Shown here: piece by piece, positions 28,217 to 36,783 of the stretch
Position numbering within the stretch: the stretch's first letter is position 1
Layout of the letters: every line of letters begins with the position of its first letter
Assembly: GCF_014199335.1 (NCBI RefSeq)
Contig: NZ_JACIJI010000001.1
Span: 558,001 to 622,000 of the forward strand
Length of the DNA stretch: 64,000 nucleotides
Source of the DNA: Stakelama sediminis
Lineage (GTDB): Bacteria; Pseudomonadota; Alphaproteobacteria; Sphingomonadales; Sphingomonadaceae
Reading direction: 5' to 3'
Program-made: the position numbers and the translations under genes
The notes under the pieces: model-generated
Told to the model about the DNA's origin: nothing
What the model saw: the letters and a program-made list of their open reading frames with translations, nothing else
Database searches by the model: none

Positions 28217-29469
28217 CCTCCCCTGTCTGGCACCCCTTTACCCAGCACGGATTGCGCGAGCCGATCCCGCAGATCGCGCGGGCCGAGGGCGCGAGCCTGT
28301 GGACGAAGGACGGCACGCATTTCCTCGACGCCATCTCGTCCTGGTGGGTGACGACGCACGGCCATTGCCATCCGCGCATCATGGCGGCGATTGCCGAACA
28401 GGCGGGCAGGCTGGACCAGATCATCTTTGCCGGGTTCACGCATGAGCCCGCCGAAACGCTGGCGGCGGGGCTGATCGCCATGATGCCAGAACCGCTGGCG
28501 CATGTGTTCTTTTCCGACAGCGGATCGACCAGTGTCGAGGTCGCGCTGAAAATGGCGCTGGGATACTGGGTCAATCGCGGCGCGCCGCGCCACCGGATCG
28601 CGGTGATGGAGTCGAGCTATCACGGCGACACGATCGGCGGCATGTCGGTGGGCGAGCGGGGCGTGTATAACCGGCCGTACCAGCCGCTGCTGTTCGATGT
28701 GACGGCGCTGCCCTTCCCTGCCGCCGGAGCGGAGCAGGCAACGCTCGACGCGCTGGAGGCGGCGTGCACCGGCGACGAGCCGCTCGCCGCGCTGATTGTC
28801 GAGCCGCTGGTGCTGGGCGCGGGCGGGATGCGCTTTTACGGGCCGGAGACGCTGGCGGCGATGCGCGAAATCTGCATGCGCCACAATGTGCTGTTCATTG
28901 CCGATGAAGTGATGACCGGATGGGGGCGGACCGGCACGCTGCTCGCCTGCGAACAGGCCGGGGTGGTGCCCGATATCGTCTGCCTGTCCAAGGGGATTAC
29001 CGGTGGCGCGGTGCCGCTGGCGGTGACGCTTGCGACGCCGGAAATTTTCGACGCGCATTATTCCACCGACAAGGCGGACATGTTCTTCCATTCGTCGAGC
29101 TATACCGCCAATCCGATTGCCTGTGCCGCGGCGTGCGCCAATCTGGACATCTGGCGCGAGGAGCCGGTGCGTGAACGCATCGCGACGCTGACCGAGCGGC
29201 AGGCGTTGCGGCTGGCGGCACTGGCAGAGCACCCGGCGGTGCACGGTGCGCGACAGGCGGGCACGATCACCGCGCTGGAGGTCGGCGATGCGAACGGCAC
29301 CTATCTCTCCGCCGTCGGCCCGAAACTCGCCGCGCATTTCCGCGCGCAGGGCATGCTGCTGCGCCCGCTGGGCAACACCGTCTATGTCATGCCCCCCTAT
29401 TGCATCACCGAGGCCGAACTGGATGCGGTGTATGCGGCGATTGCGAGCGGCATCGATGCGTGTGGGTGA
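28213..29469 (+). CDS. bioA: Adenosylmethionine-8-amino-7-oxononanoate aminotransferase
   Basis: 418 residues of class III aminotransferase type. WHPFTQH at the start, GTHFLDAISSWWVTTHGHCHP, and the PLP lysine in CLSKGITGGAVPLAVTL are characteristic of BioA. It makes 7,8-diaminopelargonic acid using S-adenosylmethionine as amino donor. Last gene of bioF-bioD-bioA; bioB is not in this window. The 289 bases after it before the DUF1003 gene contain nothing I can identify. Confidence 0.95.
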   Translation: MTSPVWHPFTQHGLREPIPQIARAEGASLWTKDGTHFLDAISSWWVTTHGHCHPRIMAAIAEQAGRLDQIIFAGFTHEPAETLAAGLIAMMPEPLAHVFFSDSGSTSVEVALKMALGYWVNRGAPRHRIAVMESSYHGDTIGGMSVGERGVYNRPYQPLLFDVTALPFPAAGAEQATLDALEAACTGDEPLAALIVEPLVLGAGGMRFYGPETLAAMREICMRHNVLFIADEVMTGWGRTGTLLACEQAGVVPDIVCLSKGITGGAVPLAVTLATPEIFDAHYSTDKADMFFHSSSYTANPIACAAACANLDIWREEPVRERIATLTERQALRLAALAEHPAVHGARQAGTITALEVGDANGTYLSAVGPKLAAHFRAQGMLLRPLGNTVYVMPPYCITEAELDAVYAAIASGIDACG

Positions 29470-29758
29470 TTTTCCGTTCTCATGAGGTGCGCCGCCCAGG
29501 CCCGGCGGGGGTCGGGTCATCAAGGCAGAAGAATCGCAGACATACCGCCAACAGCACTCTGGAACTTTTCGACGCCTTTCGTGCGGGTTTTGCGGTTTCG
29601 GCGCCCCCCGTATTTTTGATGCCTGCCCATGCGCAATCAGATGCTTCGAAACCGATCCCGGCGTATGAAAGCAGGACGGGTCTGCGCTTTTCATCGCGCA
29701 GAATCCGGCATTGAGGATAGCTCTACCCCCTCTTTCAACGGCAGGCAAAGGACGGCAC

Positions 29759-30319
29759 ATGGTATCGGCGCAACAGCAACCGGGGGCGCAACAGGGGCCG
29801 GGCGGCCCCGCATCGGGCAAATCGGGACCGGCGAAACATTTTCACTGGCCGACGCACCGGGCAACCTCGGTTTTCGGCGACGACTGGTTCGGACAGCGTG
29901 CGGAAACGTTCGCGCGCTTTTTCGGAACACCGACATTCCTGACCGCCCAGACCGTGATCGTCGGCGGGTGGATACTGGTGAATGTGGTCGGCTGGACGCG
30001 GTTCGATCCCTATCCGTTCATCCTGCTGAATCTGATGTTCAGTTTACAGGCAGCCTATGCGGCGCCGCTGATCCTGCTCGCCCAGACGCGTCAGGCCGAT
30101 CGCGACAAGCTGGATGCGATTGCCGAGGCGAAACATCGCGAAGACCTTGCCGCCGCATCCGAACAACGCCAGTCGGTCGCTGCCCTGCAGACCGCGCAGC
30201 TTGTCGAACTGATGCAGCAGAACACCGAACTGACCGAGCTGACCAGACAATTGAGCCAGCATATCGAGGCCATGACGGAGGAATTGCACACCAAGCTGGG
30301 ATGCCGGGGCACATCCTGA
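29759..30319 (+). CDS. DUF1003 membrane protein
   Basis: 186 residues. After a Gly/Gln/Pro-rich start comes the DUF1003 core: a first membrane helix (TFLTAQTVIVGGWILVNVVG), then DPYPFILLNLMFSLQAAYAA with LILLAQTRQADRDK. The last 60 residues form a probable coiled coil (SVAALQTAQLVELMQQNTEL). Function unknown in general. The ATG at 29759 has an AAGGAC site; the open frame upstream of it shows no family similarity. Confidence 0.88.
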   Translation: MVSAQQQPGAQQGPGGPASGKSGPAKHFHWPTHRATSVFGDDWFGQRAETFARFFGTPTFLTAQTVIVGGWILVNVVGWTRFDPYPFILLNLMFSLQAAYAAPLILLAQTRQADRDKLDAIAEAKHREDLAAASEQRQSVAALQTAQLVELMQQNTELTELTRQLSQHIEAMTEELHTKLGCRGTS

Positions 30320-30416
30320 ACCGGAGATCGCCGATACAGGAATGCGGCGTAGCCGTGACACGCCTCCTCCAATATGCTGTGCATGGTCCGCCTCCCCGTG
30401 AACAGGGAGGACGTAC

Positions 30417-31700
30417 CTACCCGTCGCCGACGCGTTCGATATCGGCGCCGACCTTTTGCAGCTTTTCCTCCAGCCGCTCATAGCCGCGGTCGAGGTGATA
30501 GACGCGGTTGACCTGGGTTTCGCCTTCCGCCGCCAGCCCGGCGAGGATCAGGCTCATCGAGGCGCGCAGGTCGGTGGCCATCACCGGCGCGCCGACCAGT
30601 CTGTCGACGCCGCGCACCACGGCGGCACGGCCGCGCACCTGAATATCCGCGCCCATGCGCGCCAGTTCGGGGACGTGCATATAGCGGTTTTCGAAAATGG
30701 TTTCGGTGAGCACGCTGGCCCCGTCCGCCTTGCACAGCATCGCCATGAACTGCGCCTGCATGTCGGTGGCGAAGCCCGGATAGGGCGCGGTCGACAGCGT
30801 CAGCGGGGCCAGACCGTTCGACGCCTCGACATAGACACTGCCCTTGCGCTCCTCGATGGTCACGCCCGCTTCCTGCAACGCGCTCAGCGTCGCGCGCATC
30901 GCATCGGCATCGGCCCCGACCAGATCGAGCGCACCGCCGGTGATCGCCGCGGCGCAGGCATAGCTGCCCGCCTCGATCCGGTCGGGCATTACCCGATAGG
31001 TCGCGCCGTGCAGCCGGTCGCTCCCCTCAATCTCCAGCGTCTCCGTGCCGATACCGGAAATCGACGCGCCCATCGCGACCAGCAGATTGCACAGATCGAC
31101 GATTTCGGGTTCGCGTGCGGCGTTTTCGATGACCGAACCGCCCTTTGCCGTCACCGCCGCCATCACCGCATTTTCGGTCGCACCGACCGAGACGATGGGG
31201 AAGCTGACACGTCCGCCCGGCAAGCGCCCGCCCGGCGCCGTCGCCTTTACATAGCCCGCCGTCAGTTCGATCTCCGCGCCCAGTGCCTCCATTGCCTTCA
31301 GGTGGAGGTCGATGGGCCGGTTGCCGATCGCACAGCCGCCGGGCAGCGAGACCGTCGCCTCGCCCGCGCGCCCGATCAGCGGGCCGAGCACGAGGATCGA
31401 GGCCCGCATCTTGCGGACAATGTCATAGGGCGCTTCGGTGGATGTCAGCCGCCCCGCGCGGATCGTCATCACCCGGCCGAAATCTTCGGGCCGCGTGCCC
31501 TCGATCGCGGTCGAGGCACCGAGCTGATTGAGCAGGTGGCCGAAACCGTCGACATCGGCGAGACGCGGCAGGTTGCGCAGCGTCAGCGGCTCGTCGGTGA
31601 GCAGCGCGCAAGGCATCAACGTCAGCGCAGCGTTCTTGGCGCCCGAAATGGCGATGCGTCCGGAAAGGCGATTGCCGCCGCGAATGAGAATACGATCCAT
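30417..31700 (-). CDS. murA: UDP-N-acetylglucosamine 1-carboxyvinyltransferase
   Basis: 427 residues from [20 protein letters not shown]. The substrate-binding start [17 protein letters not shown] (Lys-Asn pair near residue 22) and the active-site loop with [15 protein letters not shown], carrying the PEP-attacking Cys near residue 118, are present, so fosfomycin sensitivity at the target is expected. It catalyses the first committed step of peptidoglycan synthesis. The frame is open 37 codons upstream, but the family start is this ATG. Confidence 0.96.
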   Translation of the reverse strand: MDRILIRGGNRLSGRIAISGAKNAALTLMPCALLTDEPLTLRNLPRLADVDGFGHLLNQLGASTAIEGTRPEDFGRVMTIRAGRLTSTEAPYDIVRKMRASILVLGPLIGRAGEATVSLPGGCAIGNRPIDLHLKAMEALGAEIELTAGYVKATAPGGRLPGGRVSFPIVSVGATENAVMAAVTAKGGSVIENAAREPEIVDLCNLLVAMGASISGIGTETLEIEGSDRLHGATYRVMPDRIEAGSYACAAAITGGALDLVGADADAMRATLSALQEAGVTIEERKGSVYVEASNGLAPLTLSTAPYPGFATDMQAQFMAMLCKADGASVLTETIFENRYMHVPELARMGADIQVRGRAAVVRGVDRLVGAPVMATDLRASMSLILAGLAAEGETQVNRVYHLDRGYERLEEKLQKVGADIERVGDG

Positions 31701-31831
31701 TGACGGGCTTCTATCGCCTGCACGGATGCGATCAAGGGGCCGCTGCGACGAATGATGCGGCAGATTGATCGACTTTAATGCACAAATCGTCCGGCACTGC
31801 TCTTTCAGCATCCTAAGTTCAGGGGGAAAGC

Positions 31832-32572
31832 GTGGGCAAATCAGCCAGTTGTTTCGCAGATGTATTGAGCGAGTTTGCGAAACTGACCGACGCGGAACGG
31901 CAGGCTGTGGAGCGGCTGGAAGAACGCCAGCGGGAGATCCGTCGCGGCACCCTGTTGCAATGCGCGAATGAACCGTCGAGCGAGATGTTCATCCTGCGCA
32001 AGGGCCTGATGATGAGCTATGTGCTGCTCGACGACGGCAGCCGCCAGATTCTGCGATTCCTGTTTCCCGGCGACATGCTGGGCCTGCCCGGTGTGATTTA
32101 CACCGAAGCGCCGGAAACGCTGTGCGCGCTGTCGGATTGCACGGTGTGCCCGTTCGACCGCTCCGCGCTCAGCGAGTTGCTGACCGAACAGCCGCGCGTG
32201 GGCGCGCTGATCCTGATCCTGAGCCAGATCGAGCGCGTGGCGCTGACCGACCGGCTGGCGATACTGGGGCGCACCTCTGCAAAGGTCCGCGTCGGCGCGC
32301 TGCTGCTGGAAATGCGCGACCGGCTGTGTACCACCGACAAGAACATCACCGACAGCTTCACGCTGGGCCTGACGCAGGAAGAAATCGGGGATGCCACCGG
32401 CCTGACATCGGTGCATGTCAACCGGATGCTGCGGCAACTGGAGGAAGAAGGGTTCATCCGTCGCGAAAACGGCCGGGTGACGTTGACCGACGAAGCCGCG
32501 CTGGCGCGTACCGCCAATTACGTCAATCGCTATCAGGGGCTGCAACTGGGCTGGCTGTTGCCCGCGCGATAG
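31832..32572 (+). CDS. Crp/Fnr family transcriptional regulator
   Basis: 246 residues. A cyclic-nucleotide-binding-like domain spans about 15-140, and a winged HTH about 165-225 ([20 protein letters not shown]). There are cysteines at about 7, 39, 94, 99 and 141 but not the N-terminal cluster of an oxygen-sensing Fnr, so it is probably of the FixK or related effector-sensing group; the ligand is unknown. Starts at GTG with AGGGGGA upstream. Divergent from murA. Confidence 0.85.
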   Translation: MGKSASCFADVLSEFAKLTDAERQAVERLEERQREIRRGTLLQCANEPSSEMFILRKGLMMSYVLLDDGSRQILRFLFPGDMLGLPGVIYTEAPETLCALSDCTVCPFDRSALSELLTEQPRVGALILILSQIERVALTDRLAILGRTSAKVRVGALLLEMRDRLCTTDKNITDSFTLGLTQEEIGDATGLTSVHVNRMLRQLEEEGFIRRENGRVTLTDEAALARTANYVNRYQGLQLGWLLPAR

Positions 32573-32630
32573 GCCCGGCGGCTATCGGGGGCCGGCCTTG
32601 TGCGCGGCAAGGCAGCCCGATCCGATGCGC

Positions 32631-32667
32631 GGGACTGCCGCGTCGCTTCGCTCCTCGCAGTGACGAA
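32631..32667. repeat. Dispersed intergenic repeat, copy 1
   Basis: The segment with CGTCGCTTCGCTCCTCGCAG followed by TGACGA matches the type of short intergenic repeat found many times in sphingomonad genomes, and is similar to 58912-58951 in this window. It can form a small hairpin and carries no gene. Confidence 0.5.
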
Positions 32668-32737
32668 CCGGGTGGCTGGCTTAGAGTTTGATGCCGGGTT
32701 CAGAAAGTCGCTGGCCAGCGACGTAAGAAACGAACGC

Positions 32738-33097
32738 TCAGGCCTTTTCCAGCGTGCATTGCAGCGGGTGCTGATTCTGGCGCGCGAAGTCGGTGACCTG
32801 CGCCACCTTCGTCTCTGCGACTTCATAGCTGAAGACACCGCACACGCCGACGCCCTTTTGATGGACGTGGAGCATCACCTGCGTCGCTTCCTCCATCGTC
32901 ATCCGGAAGAAGCGTTGCAGCACCAGCACGACGAATTCCATCGGCGTGTAATCGTCATTGAGCATCAGCACCCGATAGGGCGTGGGCTTTTTGGTGCGCG
33001 TGCGCGTGCGGGTGGCAAGGCCGACAGAACTGTCGTTGCCATCGTCATCGTCATCCGCATCGTTCATACGGATCGTAAAATCGGGAAGCTCAACCAT
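32738..33097 (-). CDS. clpS: ATP-dependent Clp protease adaptor ClpS
   Basis: 119 residues if started at 33097; an ATG at 33067 (MNDADDDDD) would give 109. The core [20 protein letters not shown] and [21 protein letters not shown] is diagnostic of ClpS, including the N-degron pocket residues in [11 protein letters not shown]. ClpS delivers N-end-rule substrates to ClpAP. The N-terminus is very acidic with an Arg/Thr linker ([10 protein letters not shown]). clpA is not adjacent. Confidence 0.95.
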   Translation of the reverse strand: MVELPDFTIRMNDADDDDDGNDSSVGLATRTRTRTKKPTPYRVLMLNDDYTPMEFVVLVLQRFFRMTMEEATQVMLHVHQKGVGVCGVFSYEVAETKVAQVTDFARQNQHPLQCTLEKA

Positions 33098-33255
33098 CAC
33101 GCGATAGAAAATATGGCATTCCGCCCGCCCGCGACAAGAGCCTATCGCGGTAAAAATACCCGTCATCGCGCAACTGGCGTAAACCGGCGGTACGCGTTAG
33201 GGCCTGACCCCAACAGTCCTCGTCCCGAATTTTCGTTGCAAAAAGGTGTCTCCCC

Positions 33256-33822
33256 ATGTCGCTTACCAGCCTGCTCGTCCCGACCTGCCGCCAGATGCTG
33301 AACACCGTGTCGACCTGGCTGGACAAGGCGCAAAGCCAGATGGGACCGGAAAAGGCCGACGCCCTGTTGTCCGCGCGGCTCGCGCCCGACATGTTGCCGC
33401 TGTCGACACAGATACGCTTTGCCTGTGTGCAGCCCCTGGAAGCGATCGGCCGGTTGCAGGATAAACCCTTTGCCGGGGCGGTCGAAACGCTGTTGAACGA
33501 GGGCCGTGCGGCAGGCGAGCGGCCCGGCACCATCGCCGACGCAAAGGCGAGGATCGAAGAAACGGTTGCGACGCTCGATGCGCTGGCGCCCGATGCGCTT
33601 GACGGCGATGCGCAGCGGCCGATCGCCCACGCCCTGCCGATGGGCATGATCTTCGACATGACGGCGGAACAATATGCCCGCGACTGGACGCTGCCCCAAT
33701 TCTATTTCCACGTCATGACGGCCTATGCCATCCTGCGCAATCAGGGGGTCGAACTGGGCAAGGCGGATTATGTCGCCCACATGTTCCCCTATCTGCGTCC
33801 CGGCACCATGCCGACCGGCTGA
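33256..33822 (+). CDS. DUF1993 family protein
   Basis: 188 residues resembling DUF1993, a DinB-like helical-bundle family: QMLNTVSTWLDKAQ at the start, ARLAPDMLPLSTQIRFACVQ in the middle and QFYFHVMTAYAILRNQGVELGKADY at the end. Members are predicted cytoplasmic proteins of unknown activity. AAGGTG lies before the ATG. Convergent to the phasin gene with a terminator in between. Confidence 0.88.
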   Translation: MSLTSLLVPTCRQMLNTVSTWLDKAQSQMGPEKADALLSARLAPDMLPLSTQIRFACVQPLEAIGRLQDKPFAGAVETLLNEGRAAGERPGTIADAKARIEETVATLDALAPDALDGDAQRPIAHALPMGMIFDMTAEQYARDWTLPQFYFHVMTAYAILRNQGVELGKADYVAHMFPYLRPGTMPTG

Positions 33823-33860
33823 ACCCGGTCAGCGGCAGGAGTCAGTTGCTGCCTGCATAG

Positions 33861-33894
33861 AAAAAGGGCGGCTGCGTGGATACGCAACCGCCCT
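33861..33894 (-). terminator. Intrinsic terminator of the phasin gene
   Basis: GGGCGGCTGCGT and ACGCAACCGCCC (one mismatch) with a 4-base loop; on the minus strand five Ts follow. It lies 26 bases past the phasin stop codon and serves the minus strand. Confidence 0.88.
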
Positions 33895-33919
33895 GTCGGG
33901 TAAAAACTGCCGGATATGC

Positions 33920-34831
33920 TCAGGCGACAGTCTTTACCTTGTCAGCGGCAACCGCAACGCGGTTGGACAGCGGCTGGGCAGCATCACCGGCCAGCTTCAG
34001 CATCGCTTCGGTCTGCTTCGATGCTTCGGCGACATAGCTGTCGAACGCGCCACGGAAGAAATCGCCCTGCAGCTTCAGCAGCTCGGTGGGCGACTTGACC
34101 GACGACATGCTCTTCATCGCGGCGGTCGCGCTTTCGAACGACTTGCGGCCATATTCGGCTGCATCCTGACCCAGGCTTTCAAGGCCCTTGGCAGCGATGC
34201 GGCCGGATTCGACCATCGCTTCGACATTGCCCTTGGCAAAATCGTTGAATTCTTCGACCATCTTGGCGTTCTTTTCGAACGCAGCCTTGGTCTTTTCATT
34301 CATTTCGGCGAACATCGCCTGGCCTTTTTCCATGGTAGCTTCAACGGTGGTCATAACGGACTTTTCCTTGATTGTGGACGCGGCGACGGACTCCGCGGCC
34401 CTGGATGTTTCAGCGACCGCTTTCTCAACTGCGGTCGCGCTCTGCGCGATTGCCGTCTTGGCCGGGGCAGCGGCAGCTTCAACGGTCTTTTCAATTTCCT
34501 TCGGCGCCGTTTCGACAACCTTCGCTGCGGGAGCGGGTGCCGGATCGGGCTTCTTCACTTCTTTGACTTCCGCGGCAGGAGCCGGTGCGGCCTTTGCCGG
34601 GGCTGGCGCTGCCGTTGCCGGGGCCGGCTTTGCCTGAACCTTTACAGGTGCAGCTTTCTTCGCCGGGGTCGGCGCAGCCTTTACGGCGGCGGATTTGGCA
34701 GCCACCGGTTTCGACGCCGGAGCCTTGGCGGTGCTACGGCGCGTTGCCTTCGGCTTCGCTACACGCCTGGGCGGCGCGGCCTTGGGCGTGGAACCGGAAG
34801 AAGTTCCGGTCGTTTTTTCCTTGTCTGCCAT
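33920..34831 (-). CDS. Phasin with a histone-like Lys/Ala/Pro-rich N-terminus
   Basis: 303 residues. The C-terminal part (about 160-290) is a phasin_2-type amphipathic helical domain (MEKGQAMFAEMNEKTKAAFE, then ESLGQDAAEYGRKSFE and SPTELLKLQGDFFRGAFDSY), which coats polyhydroxyalkanoate granules. The first 140 residues are a low-complexity AK/AP tail rich in Lys, Ala and Pro (AAPTPAKKAAPVKVQAKPAP), reminiscent of histone H1-like and PhaF-type tails that bind DNA. Its own promoter and a perfect palindrome lie upstream; phaC is the next gene on that strand. Confidence 0.88.
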   Translation of the reverse strand: MADKEKTTGTSSGSTPKAAPPRRVAKPKATRRSTAKAPASKPVAAKSAAVKAAPTPAKKAAPVKVQAKPAPATAAPAPAKAAPAPAAEVKEVKKPDPAPAPAAKVVETAPKEIEKTVEAAAAPAKTAIAQSATAVEKAVAETSRAAESVAASTIKEKSVMTTVEATMEKGQAMFAEMNEKTKAAFEKNAKMVEEFNDFAKGNVEAMVESGRIAAKGLESLGQDAAEYGRKSFESATAAMKSMSSVKSPTELLKLQGDFFRGAFDSYVAEASKQTEAMLKLAGDAAQPLSNRVAVAADKVKTVA

Positions 34832-34866
34832 CCTTGCGGACTCCCGCTACTATTGCTGCGGCGCAG

Positions 34867-34895
34867 CATATACACCCCATCAGCAGCGATTTCAA
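34867..34895 (-). promoter_or_regulatory. Predicted phasin promoter
   Basis: On the minus strand TTGAAA (plus-strand 34890-34895) and TATATG (34867-34872) are 17 bases apart, about 35-60 bases before the phasin ATG. A good sigma-70-type match, allowing phasin expression independent of phaC. Confidence 0.65.
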
Positions 34896-34907
34896 GGAAA
34901 TTGTGCA

Positions 34908-34932
34908 CTGCAACATGACTGTCATGTTGCAG
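34908..34932. promoter_or_regulatory. Perfect 25-bp palindrome between phaC and the phasin gene
   Basis: CTGCAACATGAC (34908-34919), one central T, then its exact complement GTCATGTTGCAG (34921-34932). It begins 13 bases upstream of the phasin -35 box and 17 bases after the phaC stop. It contains TGC...GCA ends like PhaR operators known upstream of phasin genes. As RNA it could also end the phaC message, though no T-run follows. Confidence 0.7.
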
Positions 34933-34949
34933 CGATTATGCTACGGTAA

Positions 34950-36695
34950 TCAGCGCGTCCGCACGTAGCTTCCAGGAGCGTCTCCATAGGTTTTGCGCTT
35001 GCCGCGACCGGGGACGCGGGCGCCCTTCGCCTTGACTTTTTTCGGGTTGCGTTGCGCGATCCAGGTCGACCAGTCCGGCCACCAGCTTCCCTTTGTCTCG
35101 GTCGCATGAGCGAGGAAGTCGTCGAGCGAGGCGGCCTGCTTCTCGTTCGTCCAGAACTGATATTTCCTGGCATCGGGCGGATTGACGACGCCCGCGATAT
35201 GGCCGGACCCGGCCAGCACGAAACGTAACGGCCCGGACAGATATTCGGTCAGCTTCCACACGCTTTGTGCAGGCGCGATATGATCCTCGCGCCCCGCCTG
35301 AACATAAGCGGGCGTCTTCACCTTCGTCAGGTCGATCGGCGTGCCTGCAATCGCCATCGCACCGGGCTTCACCAGCAGATTGTCGCGATAGAGATCGCTC
35401 AGATAGCTTTTATGCCATCTGGCAGGCAGGTTGGTGACGTCCGAATTCCAGAACAGCAGGTCGAAGGGGGAATAGTCCTCCCCCATCAGATAATTGTTGG
35501 TAACATAGTTCCAGATCAGGTCGCGCCCGCGCAGCAGGTTGAACGTCGCGGCCATATAGCGTCCGTCCAGATAGCCGTCGGCGCTGAGCGTATCGATCAG
35601 CTTCATCACCTCATCGTCGATGAACAGGTTGAGGTCGCCCGCCTGAGTGAAATCGACCTGGGCGGTGAAGAAGGTCGCGCTGGCCACCTTGTCCGCCTGC
35701 CCGCGCGCGGCAAGCACCGCCAGCGTCGCGGCCAGCGTCGTGCCCGCGACGCAATAGCCGATGGTGTGCACCGAATCGACCTTCAGCAGGTCGCGCACGG
35801 CGTCGATGGCATCGATCTGCCCGCGTTCGATATAATCTTCCCAGCCGACGTCCTTCATCGATTCGTCCGCCGATTTCCACGAAACCACGAACACCGTCAG
35901 CCCCTGATCGACGGCCCATTTGATGAAGCTTTTTTCGGGCGACAGGTCGAGGATGTAGAAGCGGTTGATCCATGGCGGAAAGATCACCAGCGGCGTTTCG
36001 AACACGGTTTCGGTGGTCGGCGAATACTGGATCAGTTCGTAAAGCGGCGTTCGGCGGACCACCTTGCCGGGCGTCATCGCGATGTTGCGTCCCAGCTCGA
36101 ACGCCTGCGGATCGGTCTGGGTCAGCTGCCCCTTGCCGATATCGTTGAGCATGTTCTCCAGCCCGCGCAACAGGTTTTCACCGCGCGTTTCGATCATGCG
36201 TTCGAGCACCAGCGGATTCGTCATCGCGAAGTTGGACGGGCTCATCGCATCGACAAAGCTGCGCGTGGCGAAACGAATCTGCTCCTTCTGCTTTTCGTCG
36301 ACGCCCTCGATCGCATCGACCCCCTTCAGCAGATGGTCGGCAATCAGGAAATAGCTTTGCCGGATGAAATCGAAGACGGGGTTTTCGCGCCATTGCGGTG
36401 CCCTGAACCTGCGGTCGCGGGCATGTTCCGGCGATTCAACCAGCGGTTCGGCCTGCGCGGGATCGAGAAATCGCTGCCAGAGCTTCATCGTGTCGCTCCA
36501 GAAATCGGTGCTTGCGCGTGCAAAGGCACCTGGATCGCTCCACCCTTTCAGATCGGCGGCATCGAGCGTCATGAAGCCGTTTTCGAGCAGCATCTGCTGC
36601 GCCTTGCCCAGCACCCATGTCCAGTGCTGAAGATCGTCCAGCGTGGCGGTGCGGGGAGCCTCCCCGGTCTGGTCGGGCGTATCCGTATCGGCCAA
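34950..36695 (-). CDS. phaC: Class I poly(3-hydroxyalkanoate) synthase
   Basis: 581 residues from a TTG at 36695 that has AGGAGAGG upstream; an ATG at 36770 would add 25 residues but overlap the control region of the divergent alaC. The alpha/beta-hydrolase core has the lipase-box Cys in TIGYCVAGTTLAATL, the Asp in the AGREDHIAPAQSVW region and His in GSGHIAGVVNPP. It polymerises 3-hydroxyacyl-CoA into PHA on granules. Phasin follows on the same strand. Confidence 0.94.
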   Translation of the reverse strand: MADTDTPDQTGEAPRTATLDDLQHWTWVLGKAQQMLLENGFMTLDAADLKGWSDPGAFARASTDFWSDTMKLWQRFLDPAQAEPLVESPEHARDRRFRAPQWRENPVFDFIRQSYFLIADHLLKGVDAIEGVDEKQKEQIRFATRSFVDAMSPSNFAMTNPLVLERMIETRGENLLRGLENMLNDIGKGQLTQTDPQAFELGRNIAMTPGKVVRRTPLYELIQYSPTTETVFETPLVIFPPWINRFYILDLSPEKSFIKWAVDQGLTVFVVSWKSADESMKDVGWEDYIERGQIDAIDAVRDLLKVDSVHTIGYCVAGTTLAATLAVLAARGQADKVASATFFTAQVDFTQAGDLNLFIDDEVMKLIDTLSADGYLDGRYMAATFNLLRGRDLIWNYVTNNYLMGEDYSPFDLLFWNSDVTNLPARWHKSYLSDLYRDNLLVKPGAMAIAGTPIDLTKVKTPAYVQAGREDHIAPAQSVWKLTEYLSGPLRFVLAGSGHIAGVVNPPDARKYQFWTNEKQAASLDDFLAHATETKGSWWPDWSTWIAQRNPKKVKAKGARVPGRGKRKTYGDAPGSYVRTR

Positions 36696-36783
36696 TTCCA
36701 CCTCTCCTCTGGCGCGGCGTTCCGCATGTTCGTATAGCGGGGTATGCCGCCACAAGGGAACCTGCGGCATGGAGGTTTATCAT

